The translations under genes and the position numbers were made by a program. From CALMUP01 sp035327305 (GTDB lineage Bacteria > Verrucomicrobiota > Kiritimatiellia > CAIVKH01): a DNA stretch of 64,000 nucleotides. Below, in pieces: positions 53,049-61,821 of this stretch. Positions within the stretch are counted from its first letter, which is position 1. Each line of letters begins with the position of its first letter. The notes under the pieces are model-generated. The model did not search any database. It was not told where the DNA came from and worked only from the letters and a program-made list of their open reading frames with translations. Location: contig DAOLDL010000006.1 in the NCBI GenBank assembly GCA_035327305.1, forward strand, positions 4,044 through 68,043, given 5' to 3'.

Positions 53049-53675
53049 TTAGCGGAATGGAGTTACCGGTGGAGGACGGGGCGGAATAGGGGTTGGCGGT
53101 GTGACGAATTTGGCTTTGACTTCCGCAACGGAAATCAAACGGTTAAAGAATTGAAGGTCAGCGCCAAGTTGTTGTTCATCGGCCGGGCGTATAAACGGAA
53201 CCTTGCGCAAAGGATCGGTTGAAACTTCCACCGCTTGCAGTGCCACGGCTTGCGACATGGGATCCATTTGATCGATAGCTTCTTCGATTGTTCCGAATTC
53301 AACCCCTACACTCTTCAGGTAATCAACCCACGACTTGTCGCTTTCCGGGTTTTCAACCTTGGATGCATCACCCATTGCTTGAACCATGATGCGGGCAAGA
53401 TTGCCGAGTGTGACAAGATTTTCAGGGTTCCAACCGTCTTTGGGGGAAATACTGTTTTGTAACAAAATCGCCAATTGGTCGGCCATTTGCGGGTTTGGCG
53501 GGAGCATGTTAGCCAATCCCAACACATTAACCAAAAGCTCGGCCAACTGCCCTTCAGTCATTAATTCATCAGCGCCAGCCTCCTCGGCATAAGCGGTTCC
53601 ATTTATGCCGACCGCAAATGGTGAAACCACCATGGAAATTGCCGTCAACGCTATCAAACCCACGCGATATTTCAT
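53049..53675 (-). CDS. Exported protein with proline-rich C-terminus
   Basis: A 208-aa protein starting MKYRVGLIAL at ATG 53675, with a strong GGAGG eight bases upstream. Signal peptide to about residue 34 (GTAYA-EE). The mature region is helical and acidic (LMTEGQLAELLVNVLGLANM, GNLARIMVQAMGDASKV) and the last 17 residues are proline-rich (PPTPIPPRPPPV). No known domain recognised. It is the first gene of the minus-strand export operon, so a periplasmic or surface role in polymer export is likely. It has no C-terminal membrane helix and is not an exosortase substrate. Confidence 0.72.
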   Translation of the reverse strand: MKYRVGLIALTAISMVVSPFAVGINGTAYAEEAGADELMTEGQLAELLVNVLGLANMLPPNPQMADQLAILLQNSISPKDGWNPENLVTLGNLARIMVQAMGDASKVENPESDKSWVDYLKSVGVEFGTIEEAIDQMDPMSQAVALQAVEVSTDPLRKVPFIRPADEQQLGADLQFFNRLISVAEVKAKFVTPPTPIPPRPPPVTPFR

Positions 53676-53769
53676 GTTTTCCTCCAGTTTCAGTATCGAT
53701 AAAGCACTGTTTGTGAAATCCGCAGATATAAATACCCGGGTTTCGCACATTTTTATAGCCCCCAAACGT

Positions 53770-53789
53770 ATTTACGGTCAACTGTAAAT
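53770..53789. promoter_or_regulatory. 20-bp imperfect palindrome upstream of the export operon
   Basis: ATTTACGGT and ACTGTAAAT are inverted arms with one mismatched pair, separated by CA. It lies about 95 bases upstream of the export operon start and 163 bases upstream of rnhC, within the 276-bp divergent region. Possible operator; no link to the palindrome at 15602 in sequence. Confidence 0.35.
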
Positions 53790-53951
53790 TACTAAATATC
53801 ATGTTGGTATGCAAATAGGTGCAACCGCCAATTTTTGGTAGCCACCCTTTCCATAATCAACCCCTCAACACAACCCATTAAGTATAAACACGTAGCAATC
53901 TGGGGCATCCTCTGATTGCACCGGGAGGCGAATCTGCGTTATAGTGCCGCC

Positions 53952-54944
53952 ATGCCTGAAAAAAAATCGTTTACGATCCCCCTTTCCCTCCCTCAACAGG
54001 AGCGGCTTGAACAAACCCTTAAGCTGGGCAACTACCTGCCCTTCAGCGTACCCCACACAAAAATTGCCGTTCAAGGCGATAAGGTGTCCATCAATTTATA
54101 CAATAGCGGAAAATTGGTTGTTCAAGGCAAAGGCGCGCAGGATTGGATCACCTTTGTACTCGAACCACACATTCTGGGTGAGGCCAGGATTGGTTATGAA
54201 CATGTTCACGATCCCGCGGCGGCTCAACCCCACATGGGTATTGATGAAAGCGGAAAAGGCGACTTTTTTGGTCCCCTGGTAATCGCCGCCGCTTACGTGG
54301 ATGAGAAAATCGCCGATGTTTTTCAATCACTGAATGTCCGTGACAGCAAAGCCATCACGAGCGACAAGGTTGCGGAAGACCTTGCCCAAAAAATCAGTGA
54401 TGTCCTTGGCCGGCGCTTTGCCATCGTCACCATCGGCCCCGCCGCCTATAACCGCATGTACAGCAAAATGAAAAATGTAAACACGCTGTTGGCATGGGGA
54501 CATGCACGCGCCATCGAGAACCTCCTTGAATTTGTTCCGGATTGTCCGCGCGCTTTATCCGATCAGTTCGGCCCCGCCCATCGCATTGAACGGGCTTTGA
54601 TGGAAAAAGGTAAAAAAATCAAACTGGAACAACGCCCCAAGGCGGAATCCGATCCTGCCGTTGCCGCGGCATCGATCCTGGCCCGGGCCGGATTTCTTCG
54701 CGCGATCCGCCAAATGAGTCAAAAATATGGCGTCACCATTCCCAAGGGCGCTTCAGCCAATACCCAACAAGTGGCCGTTGATCTCGTTTCCAGACATGGT
54801 CCGCAAATATTAATGGAAATCTGCAAGGGCCATTTCCGAACGGCTGACGAAGTGCTGAAAAAGGCCGGGCATCATCGCGATGAAGTTCCGGAATTGCCGG
54901 CGCCAAATCCGACACCCTTTGTCAGGAGAAAATCTTCATCATGA
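53952..54944 (+). CDS. rnhC: Ribonuclease HIII
   Basis: A 330-aa cytoplasmic enzyme that degrades RNA in RNA-DNA hybrids. ATG 53952 (MPEKKSFTIP) is used. The N-terminal substrate-binding domain (about 1-90, TBP-like DUF3378) contains KLVVQGKGAQDW. The catalytic domain starts MGIDESGKGDFFGPLVIAAA with the Asp-Glu pair, then LNVRDSKAITSDKVAEDLA, LSDQFG and AESDPAVAAASILARAGFL. The length and N-terminal domain separate it from RNase HII. Its stop overlaps the next gene (ATGA). Confidence 0.92.
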   Translation: MPEKKSFTIPLSLPQQERLEQTLKLGNYLPFSVPHTKIAVQGDKVSINLYNSGKLVVQGKGAQDWITFVLEPHILGEARIGYEHVHDPAAAQPHMGIDESGKGDFFGPLVIAAAYVDEKIADVFQSLNVRDSKAITSDKVAEDLAQKISDVLGRRFAIVTIGPAAYNRMYSKMKNVNTLLAWGHARAIENLLEFVPDCPRALSDQFGPAHRIERALMEKGKKIKLEQRPKAESDPAVAAASILARAGFLRAIRQMSQKYGVTIPKGASANTQQVAVDLVSRHGPQILMEICKGHFRTADEVLKKAGHHRDEVPELPAPNPTPFVRRKSSS

Positions 54945-55807
54945 AATTAGTGCGCTTTGGACCGCCCGGGCGCGAGCGTCCGGGGTTGTTGCTTGATGTC
55001 AATGGCTCCCCGCACATTCTTGACGTGCGCGGCATGGCATTCGACATCGAGGATTACAACCGCCATTTTTTTACGCACCACGGCATTGAACGCGTGGCCG
55101 CCTTGTCACGAGAGCCCAACCGAAAACTGATTGAAGCCTCCCGGGTTCGCCTTGGACCGCCCATTGCCCGTCCGGGAAAAATCATTTGCGTCGGGAAAAA
55201 TTATGCCGACCATGCCCGCGAATTTGATTCGGTTGTGCCCACGTCTCCGGTTCTTTTCAGCAAGGCAACCACCACCTTGATCGGCCCGCACGATTCGATC
55301 GTCGTTAATGATGGCGACACGTCAACCGATGCTGAAGTGGAGTTGGCCGTGGTCATCGGCCGCGAAGCCGTTCGTGTTTCCGAATCCGAGGCCATGCACT
55401 ATGTCGCCGGGTTCACCGTATTAAACGACGTCACCGATCGTCGCGCGCAAAAAGAAGGTATGCAATGGTTCCGGGGAAAAAGTTTCGACACGTTTTGCCC
55501 CATGGGACCATTTCTTGTCACAGCGGACGAATTGGAAATTGACCGGGGCACCGCATTGCGCTCGCGAAAAAATGGCGAAACGCTGCAGGATGGGCATACG
55601 CGGGACATGATTTTTACGGTGCCTTATCTCATATCCTTCATCAGCCGGTCCATAACGCTTGAACCGGGTGATGTCATCGCCACGGGTACGCCGGCCGGTG
55701 TGGGTTTTGCACGCAACCCGCCGGTTTTCCTGAACCCTGGCGACACCATATCATGCGAAATCGATGGCATCGGCCAGCTGGCCAACAACGTCACTTTGAG
55801 AAGTTAA
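54941..55807 (+). CDS. Fumarylacetoacetate hydrolase-family protein
   Basis: A 288-aa enzyme. The N-terminal domain (about 1-75, MKLVRFGPPGRERPG) is followed by the FAH fold: KIICVGKNYADHAREFDSVV, TDAEVELAVVIGREAVRVSE with the metal-binding Glu-x-Glu, and WFRGKSFDTFCPMGPFLVTA. GDVIATGTPAGVGFARNPPV follows near the C-terminus. The family includes 2-keto-4-pentenoate hydratase, acylpyruvase and oxaloacetate tautomerase/decarboxylase-type enzymes; the substrate cannot be fixed from sequence. Coupled to rnhC by a four-base overlap. Confidence 0.9.
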   Translation: MKLVRFGPPGRERPGLLLDVNGSPHILDVRGMAFDIEDYNRHFFTHHGIERVAALSREPNRKLIEASRVRLGPPIARPGKIICVGKNYADHAREFDSVVPTSPVLFSKATTTLIGPHDSIVVNDGDTSTDAEVELAVVIGREAVRVSESEAMHYVAGFTVLNDVTDRRAQKEGMQWFRGKSFDTFCPMGPFLVTADELEIDRGTALRSRKNGETLQDGHTRDMIFTVPYLISFISRSITLEPGDVIATGTPAGVGFARNPPVFLNPGDTISCEIDGIGQLANNVTLRS

Positions 55808-56024
55808 CGCAATCAATCGCCAATAACCAGGACGTCCGGGGTAAATGACCGGATAGCGAAGATGTAGCCGGGAATGCCGTGCCGGGAATTGGCATGAGAC
55901 ATCGCATGGCGGCGTTTGTCACATTGTTGACAACCAATGCCGACGACCATCCATTCACAAGGGTTGATGTTTCAACTTCGTACTCCAGCAATGATGTACT
56001 GCAAGGAGGCGACGGCACCTGCCA
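55808..56024. other. Intergenic region, nothing recognised
   Basis: These 217 bases separate convergent genes (FAH-family and YkgJ). Short frames on both strands have no family look or ribosome binding site. No hairpin with a T-tract was found by eye. Confidence 0.6.
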
Positions 56025-56477
56025 TCACCACTCCGCATCGTGGCATTCGTTCATGACTTTGTTTAACACCGCCATGATTTCCTCGCGTGAGTGTAACTTT
56101 CCCCGCCCAATGCCTTCGCATGATTTCGCTGTTTCATTCCACCGCTTTTCGGAACGCAAAACTTCCGGCCAGAACGGAAATGTCCGGCACTGGGTCGGTC
56201 GCACCTCGTAAATACCGCATAACTTTCCACGCAGAAAAATGCAGTCCCCGTTTTCCTTCTCCTTGATGCTGTGGCCTTTTTTAACCGGGTATGCGTATTC
56301 ATTCAGAAAAGCTTCCCTGGTCAAACCAAGGTGAGCGGCGATTTCATCCGCTTCCCGGTCATTGACGAAAATCGTACCCGAATCACCGGTGCAACACATG
56401 CCGCAACCCGTACATTCAAACTGCAACCCTGCGTCAAAAAAATACGGACGGTCCGCGACTTTTCCGGATTTGCTCAT
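56025..56477 (-). CDS. YkgJ-family cysteine cluster protein
   Basis: A 150-aa protein starting MSKSGKVADRP at ATG 56477, one base beyond the previous stop. FECTGCGMCCTGDSGTIFVN is the CxxCxxCC cluster. Further cysteines follow in GDCIFLRGKLCGIYEVRPTQ and CRTFPFWPEV. This UPF0153/YkgJ family binds zinc or an iron-sulfur centre; biochemical role unknown. Last gene of the helicase operon. Confidence 0.9.
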   Translation of the reverse strand: MSKSGKVADRPYFFDAGLQFECTGCGMCCTGDSGTIFVNDREADEIAAHLGLTREAFLNEYAYPVKKGHSIKEKENGDCIFLRGKLCGIYEVRPTQCRTFPFWPEVLRSEKRWNETAKSCEGIGRGKLHSREEIMAVLNKVMNECHDAEW

Positions 56478-56478
56478 C

Positions 56479-57714
56479 TCATGTGTTCTCCGAGGTTTCT
56501 TTTTCGGGACTGCGGGCATGCAGATTTCTCCGGACCTCACCCCACTCTTCCTTTACCGCCGCACGCCAGCGCCCGGTGCGAACACGAAACTGAATGGAAG
56601 CGGCCTTCATCATGAAGCTGGTGACATGCCGGCCATCGGCATTGAAGGCGTGCACACGCCCGCGATCTCCCACCACAACAAATGTTTTGGCTTTCTCGTC
56701 GTAATAACAATTTTCCGGCGATACTCCCCTGGCGTCTTCGAGGGCCTTGTGAACAGGCCGACGTTCCATACGTCGTTGTTCAACATGCCGGGTCCGCCGT
56801 TCACTCTGGCGGCCGCCTCGCTCCAGCGCTTCGGCAAGCCGGCGGGCAACGCCGGGAATGCGTCCCATATATCGATTGGCGATATCCTGGTCGCCGTTGC
56901 GGCGGGCGTTTATTACCGTCGATTCTATATTCAAAAGCTCCTGCTCTGCGATCTGCATGGCGCGAAACAACATGGCGCTTTTGTCTGCCGTCAACCATTC
57001 CAGCAACAAAGCGTCGTTCAATGCATGCCCCACCGGATTGAGTCGAAGCGTCAAATCCCCCTCCCGGGTTCGGCCCTCGACCACTTGAAGCGAAACCGCC
57101 ATGCGCCCGCCACCGCGCAGAAAATAACCCGCCGTCACCTGCGCCAGCACCGAATACGAAAGCGATGCTTTTCCGAACGCCGCCAACTGGCGACCCTTCA
57201 ATTCCCGCCCAAATTGAAATTTTGCCACAATACGGGGCGGTTTAAGAAACAACTGGTCAACGCGATCGTCTTTGTCATCGATTAATTGCTGGGCAAACTC
57301 CTGCCACTCCGGACGCCCGGTCGCATCGTAGCCTCGAAACACATGAAGCGGAGATGGCGGTTCGGCATGCTCGCATGTGCTGACATCACATCGGAAACAA
57401 TGCACACGCCCCATCACCATGGCATTGCGCATGGCTTGACGTTCGGCCAGTTGGGCCTGCAGTTGCTCCGGCAACGGAGGCTTGAAGTCCATTTTCCAGT
57501 TTTCGGATGGCGTTACACGTAACGACAACTTCAGATCCAACACGCCTTCCGGAGGCGCACCGTGAAAATGTTCGCCGTGAATATCTCGAATCGTGGTTCG
57601 AAGCACATCCAACGCCGCGCGCACACGGCGATCGGTGCGTGACAATGCGGCGTCACGCGAGGAATCGGTCCTTTCCGGCGACCGTTGGTTTACTTGTTCC
57701 GAAACATCCGTCAT
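56479..57714 (-). CDS. Uncharacterised 411-aa protein in helicase operon
   Basis: A soluble protein with no recognised domain. A small cysteine/histidine patch, HCFRCDVSTCEHAEPPSPLH (about residues 105-124), could bind metal. The middle part (GGRMAVSLQVVEGRTREGDL) is beta-rich. A highly basic region follows (RRTRHVEQRRMERRPVHKAL), then YYDEKAKTFVVVGDRGRVHA and a basic C-terminal third. Its start overlaps the DEAD-box helicase stop (ATGA). Basic character plus context suggest nucleic-acid or ribosome association (inference only). Confidence 0.7.
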   Translation of the reverse strand: MTDVSEQVNQRSPERTDSSRDAALSRTDRRVRAALDVLRTTIRDIHGEHFHGAPPEGVLDLKLSLRVTPSENWKMDFKPPLPEQLQAQLAERQAMRNAMVMGRVHCFRCDVSTCEHAEPPSPLHVFRGYDATGRPEWQEFAQQLIDDKDDRVDQLFLKPPRIVAKFQFGRELKGRQLAAFGKASLSYSVLAQVTAGYFLRGGGRMAVSLQVVEGRTREGDLTLRLNPVGHALNDALLLEWLTADKSAMLFRAMQIAEQELLNIESTVINARRNGDQDIANRYMGRIPGVARRLAEALERGGRQSERRTRHVEQRRMERRPVHKALEDARGVSPENCYYDEKAKTFVVVGDRGRVHAFNADGRHVTSFMMKAASIQFRVRTGRWRAAVKEEWGEVRRNLHARSPEKETSENT

Positions 57715-59144
57715 CGGCCTTTATTTTTGTTGCGCCAGGGCTTGAATCGACCCGGCGGACCGCGAAAACGCCCGGACTTTCGCACTTTGCCGCGCGGCTT
57801 CATTTTCAATCGTTGCAACTCGTCGGATTTGAGTCCGATCTGGTCCGGTCCGGTTTCATTTTCCTGCTTCAACATCATGGAAAGAAAACGCGCGGCCAAT
57901 TCTTCCGGCGCGTAATCCTCCTGAAAACGCGCCGTTACTTCCGAGGCTTCTGGGAGTACATTCACGCGCGCCAGTTCCTCCCGCAATCGATTCAGGCGAT
58001 TGATACGCAACGCGCGCCGGGACGGAATATTGCCCGCCTCGATGGTCGAACCGGTGTCATTTTGTATGTGCTCGATCTGGCGGTACTCGTGCGGTGTGAC
58101 CAAAGTCAAGGCAATGCCTTTTCTTCCGGCCCGCCCGGTGCGTCCGATGCGGTGAATGTAGCTCTTGCTGTCGAATGGAATGTGATAATTGAAGACATGT
58201 GAGACGTCGGCGACATCGAGGCCGCGCGCCGCGACATCGGTCGCGACCAGCAGATCGAAATCCCCCCGGCGAAAACCACTCATGACTTTGTTGCGGGTTG
58301 CCTGCTCCATGTCACCATGCAGGGCTTGCACAAGAAATCCTCGCGTACCGAGAAACATGCAAAGCTCGTCGACCTCCATGCGGGTCCGGCAAAACAGAAT
58401 GGCTTTTTCGGGATCCAGATCTTCGATCAAACGAACTGCCGCTTCCTTGCGTTCGTGTTCAGCCACCACGAAGTAACGTTGTTCGATGTCCTTGTTGGCG
58501 GAATCATTTGCCGCGTTGGTCTTGATGTGCGCGGGGTTCTGCAAAATGGTCTGGGCAAGTTTCCGGATCGGCTCCGGCATGGTTGCGGAAAACAACAGGG
58601 TCTGGCGCTCTTTGGGTATGAAGTCAAAAATCGCCTTCATGTCATCCAGGAATCCCATGTCGAGCATTTCATCGGCTTCATCCAGCACGACAATCGAAGG
58701 TTGGAAATTTTTGATCTGCCCGGTCTTGAGAAGATCGAGAATGCGTCCGGGTGTGGCGGCCACGGCCTGACAGCCGCCGTTGACAAGCTTGAGTTGGCGC
58801 GTATACGATTGCCCTCCGGTGATCGCCACGGATCGAACGCCGGCATGATGGCCGAGGCGGTACATTTCATCGCTGACCTGGGCGGCCAACTCGCGGGTGG
58901 GTGTCACAACCAGAAGTTCGACACCGCGGTTGAATTTCATCTTGGCAAAGGCGGGCAGGCAGAACGCGGCGGTTTTACCGGTTCCGGTATGCGCCTGCCC
59001 GACCAAGTCGCGCCCTTCAAGGATCAATGGTATCACCTTGTCCTGAATCGGACTGGGTTGCCGGAAGCCTGCCTCGCGAATCGCGCGAATCAAGGTTTCA
59101 TTAAAGCCAAATTTATCAAAAGTAAACGGGATATCTTCAGTCAT
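57711..59144 (-). CDS. DEAD-box ATP-dependent RNA helicase
   Basis: A 477-aa helicase starting MTEDIPFTFDKFG at ATG 59144. Motifs in order: Q-motif region FRQPSPIQ, Walker A AHTGTGKT, PTRELAAQV, TPGRI, VLDEADEML, SATM, ILFCRTR, ATDVAARGLDVADV and HRIGRTGRAGR. A basic tail rich in Arg, Lys and Gly ends KPWRNKNKGR. Unwinds or remodels RNA, probably in ribosome assembly or cold response like RhlE/CsdA. The Walker B sequence is DEAD. It heads a three-gene overlapping operon with the 411-aa unknown and YkgJ. Confidence 0.93.
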   Translation of the reverse strand: MTEDIPFTFDKFGFNETLIRAIREAGFRQPSPIQDKVIPLILEGRDLVGQAHTGTGKTAAFCLPAFAKMKFNRGVELLVVTPTRELAAQVSDEMYRLGHHAGVRSVAITGGQSYTRQLKLVNGGCQAVAATPGRILDLLKTGQIKNFQPSIVVLDEADEMLDMGFLDDMKAIFDFIPKERQTLLFSATMPEPIRKLAQTILQNPAHIKTNAANDSANKDIEQRYFVVAEHERKEAAVRLIEDLDPEKAILFCRTRMEVDELCMFLGTRGFLVQALHGDMEQATRNKVMSGFRRGDFDLLVATDVAARGLDVADVSHVFNYHIPFDSKSYIHRIGRTGRAGRKGIALTLVTPHEYRQIEHIQNDTGSTIEAGNIPSRRALRINRLNRLREELARVNVLPEASEVTARFQEDYAPEELAARFLSMMLKQENETGPDQIGLKSDELQRLKMKPRGKVRKSGRFRGPPGRFKPWRNKNKGR

Positions 59145-59372
59145 TCTTGGGTTCCATAGGGTGTCATTTATCAATCAAGGCAACGTTGTATGCCACAATC
59201 AGGGCGTAATGGCGATAGCGGAATTCAGCCAACCATGGAGACGCGCACCTCCGCCACGACTTAAGCTGTGAATAAAATCAAGGCCCGGCCCCGAAAACGA
59301 CCGCAATCTTGATGGTTGAAGTTTGAAATGTCTTCCCCTACACTCCCGCGCCCTAATCACACACAGGAATTC

Positions 59373-61196
59373 ATGAGCAGTACACAATTTAGAAATATCG
59401 CCATTATCGCCCACGTCGACCACGGCAAAACCACGCTGGTCGATCAATTGCTTCGCGAAGGAGGCGCCTACCGCGCCAACGAGGCTGTGGAGGAACGCGC
59501 CATGGATTCGATGGATCTCGAGCGCGAAAAGGGAATTACCATCAAGGCCAAAAACGCCTCGGTTCACTGGAACGACTACACCATCAACATCGTCGACACA
59601 CCGGGTCATGCGGATTTCGGCGGCGAGGTGGAACGTATCATGGGCATGGTGGACGGCGTATTGCTTCTGGTCGACGCGCTGGACGGTCCGCAAGCCCAAA
59701 CCCGTTTCGTGCTCAAAAAAGCCCTGCACCACGGCCTCAAAGTCATCGTGGTCATCAATAAAATCGACCGCGAAAATGCGGCGCCACACCGGGTGCATGA
59801 TCAGGTTCTCGAACTTTTGCTGGACCTGCACGCCAGCGAGGAACAATTCAATGCGCCTTTTGTCTACGCCAGCGCCCGCGACGGCTTTGCCATGCACGAC
59901 ATGAAAGACGAACGCAAAAACATGACGCCGTTGTTCGAGGCCATCATCCAGCACATCCCGCCACCACGCGTGCTGGCGGACTCTCATTTCAGCATGCTGG
60001 TCAGCAATCTGGACTGGAGCGACTATGTCGGTCGTATCGCCATAGGCAAAGTGCTGGGTGGCAGTGCAAAAATCGGCGATACCGTCTACGCGCTCCGCCG
60101 TAGCGGAGGCCGCGAACGCGCCGTCATCACCAAAATATTCGAATTCAGCGGCATGAAATCCGCCGAGTCGATCGCCGCCGAGGCCGGCAATATCGTCGGC
60201 ATTTCCGGATTTAAGGATCTCGACATTGGCGATACCCTGTGCGACCGCGAAGACCGCGAGCCTATCCCCTTTACGGATATTGACCCCCCAACCCTGCAGA
60301 TGCAGATGTGCGTGAATGACAGCCCGTTCTGCGGGCGTGAAGGCAAGTTTGTCACCGCCCGTCACCTTCGCGATCGCTTGATCAAGGAAACGCGCACCAA
60401 CATTTCACTGAAGGTCGAGGACACCGACTCGGCCAACTGCCTGCTGGTCAGCGCGCGCGGCGAATTGCAGATTGCCATTCTCGTCGAGCAAATGCGGCGC
60501 GAAGGTTTTGAAATGCTGTTATCCCGTCCGCAGGTCATCATGCGCAAAGAAGGAACCACAACGCTTGAACCATTTGAAACCTTGTGGATCGATCTGCCCG
60601 GGGATGTGTTGGGTGACACACTGCAAAACATCTCTTCAAGAAAAGCACAGGTCATCAACATGTCGCATCACGGCGACCGGGTGCAAATAGAAGCCGTCAT
60701 ACCGACGCGCGGATTAATCGGCCTTGAAACGGACATGGTAAACATGTCGAGTGGTCGTGCTGTCATGAGCCATATGTTCAAAGAGTACGCGCCTCATTGC
60801 GGCGCGGTTGCCGGCCGCATAACCGGCACCCTGGTTTCGATGGAGCAAGGCGCCGCCACCGGATACTCCCTTGACATGTTGCAGGAAAGAGGCCGCTTGT
60901 TTATCGGCCCCGGCGAAGAAGTATACGAAGGCATGATTGTCGGAGAAAACCCGCGAGCCGAAGATCTCCCGGTAAACCCGACCAAAGCCAAGCAATTGAC
61001 GAATATGCGGGCATCCGGAAAAGATAAAGCCATCGCGCTGGAACCCCCCATCAAGATGTCGCTCGAACACGCGATCGAATACGTGGCCGGCGATGAATAC
61101 ATAGAAGTAACACCGAAAAATCTTCGCCTTCGCAAAAAGATACTGAATGCCACCATGCGTAAACGCGCCGTCCAGCGCGAAGAAGCAATGGGCTGA
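59373..61196 (+). CDS. typA: Translational GTPase TypA/BipA
   Basis: A 607-aa protein of standard TypA length, starting MSSTQFRNIAI at ATG 59373 with AGGA eight bases upstream. GTPase motifs: AHVDHGKTTLVDQL (P-loop), REKGITIKAKN (switch I), DTPGHADFGGEVER (switch II), NKIDRE. The C-terminal domains include SRGELQIAILVEQMRREGFE and the TypA-specific PTRGLIGLETDMVNMSSGRA and KNLRLRKKIL. It acts on ribosomes in biogenesis and stress adaptation. Divergent from the helicase operon across 228 bp. Confidence 0.96.
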   Translation: MSSTQFRNIAIIAHVDHGKTTLVDQLLREGGAYRANEAVEERAMDSMDLEREKGITIKAKNASVHWNDYTINIVDTPGHADFGGEVERIMGMVDGVLLLVDALDGPQAQTRFVLKKALHHGLKVIVVINKIDRENAAPHRVHDQVLELLLDLHASEEQFNAPFVYASARDGFAMHDMKDERKNMTPLFEAIIQHIPPPRVLADSHFSMLVSNLDWSDYVGRIAIGKVLGGSAKIGDTVYALRRSGGRERAVITKIFEFSGMKSAESIAAEAGNIVGISGFKDLDIGDTLCDREDREPIPFTDIDPPTLQMQMCVNDSPFCGREGKFVTARHLRDRLIKETRTNISLKVEDTDSANCLLVSARGELQIAILVEQMRREGFEMLLSRPQVIMRKEGTTTLEPFETLWIDLPGDVLGDTLQNISSRKAQVINMSHHGDRVQIEAVIPTRGLIGLETDMVNMSSGRAVMSHMFKEYAPHCGAVAGRITGTLVSMEQGAATGYSLDMLQERGRLFIGPGEEVYEGMIVGENPRAEDLPVNPTKAKQLTNMRASGKDKAIALEPPIKMSLEHAIEYVAGDEYIEVTPKNLRLRKKILNATMRKRAVQREEAMG

Positions 61197-61249
61197 CCTT
61201 ACTTCCAGTTTGGTCAAATTTGAGAATTATAACCTGGCTTGTCCCGCCA

Positions 61250-61387
61250 ATGAGAAGATTTCCGCTCTATTTCTTCAATAAAAATACCGGGCCGATGACT
61301 CCACCATCCGAATTAAAACGTTTTTTCCAAGGTAATTATCAGCTTCGCGCCGAAGGTCGTCGGGGCATTCCGGCACATGTCAATTAG
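61250..61387 (+). CDS. Possible 45-aa small protein
   Basis: An open frame from ATG 61250 to TAG 61387 between typA and the lipoprotein gene encodes a basic peptide starting MRRFPLYFFNKNTGP and ending RRGIPAHVN. No clear ribosome binding site is seen and no family is recognised. It may be a real small protein, a gene remnant or chance. Confidence 0.25.
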   Translation: MRRFPLYFFNKNTGPMTPPSELKRFFQGNYQLRAEGRRGIPAHVN

Positions 61388-61428
61388 TGGCACGTAAGAT
61401 GCTTTAAGATTCATGGGAAGTGAATGCC

Positions 61429-61821
61429 ATGAAATTAAAGTTTATTTGGATTGCCTACGTTCTACCGCTTGTTGCGGTCGCGATGTTATCTACCGGCTGT
61501 GACAGCTCATCGGGGGGAGAAACCTCCAGCATGGCACCTGCGGCGATTTCCGGAAATTCCGCATTGGAAATTCAAAATAACTCGGAAAACGAAGCCAACA
61601 TATTTTTTGACAACATGTTCATTGGCGGCGTGGCCGCGACAAGCACCAAAACATGGTCGGTTCCCCACGGAACACATCAGGTGAGAATCACCAATGCGGA
61701 AAAAAGCCATGTTGTTCCCCTGCAGGCCGAGTATAATTTCCCCAGTGGCGGCCGCGTTATCCTGGAATTGAAATTCGTCCCCAAGACCAATACGTCTCAA
61801 GACTACGAAACCAAACGCTAG
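61429..61821 (+). CDS. Lipoprotein
   Basis: A 130-aa protein. ATG 61429 (MKLKFIWIAY) is preferred over an in-frame GTG nine bases upstream; GGGAAG precedes it. The signal peptide ends in the lipobox LSTGC. The mature part starts with a Ser/Gly-rich linker (DSSSGGETSS) and then a compact PEGA-like beta domain (NEANIFFDNMFIGGVAATST, KTWSVPHGTHQVRITNAEKS). PEGA-type domains bind or support surface structures. Converges with trxB, overlapping by four bases. Confidence 0.78.
   Translation: MKLKFIWIAYVLPLVAVAMLSTGCDSSSGGETSSMAPAAISGNSALEIQNNSENEANIFFDNMFIGGVAATSTKTWSVPHGTHQVRITNAEKSHVVPLQAEYNFPSGGRVILELKFVPKTNTSQDYETKR

Noticed and set aside
56362..57285. 307-codon plus-strand frame across YkgJ and the 411-aa gene
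   Set aside because: Antisense to two overlapping genes of a clear operon; composition and lack of motifs mark it as a shadow.
58317..59159. 280-codon plus-strand frame across the DEAD-box helicase
   Set aside because: Antisense to all helicase motifs; no ribosome binding site or recognisable domain.
59199..60365. 388-codon open frame on the minus strand across typA
   Set aside because: It is fully antisense to the well-supported typA gene, has no family resemblance and reflects third-position GC bias of the real gene.
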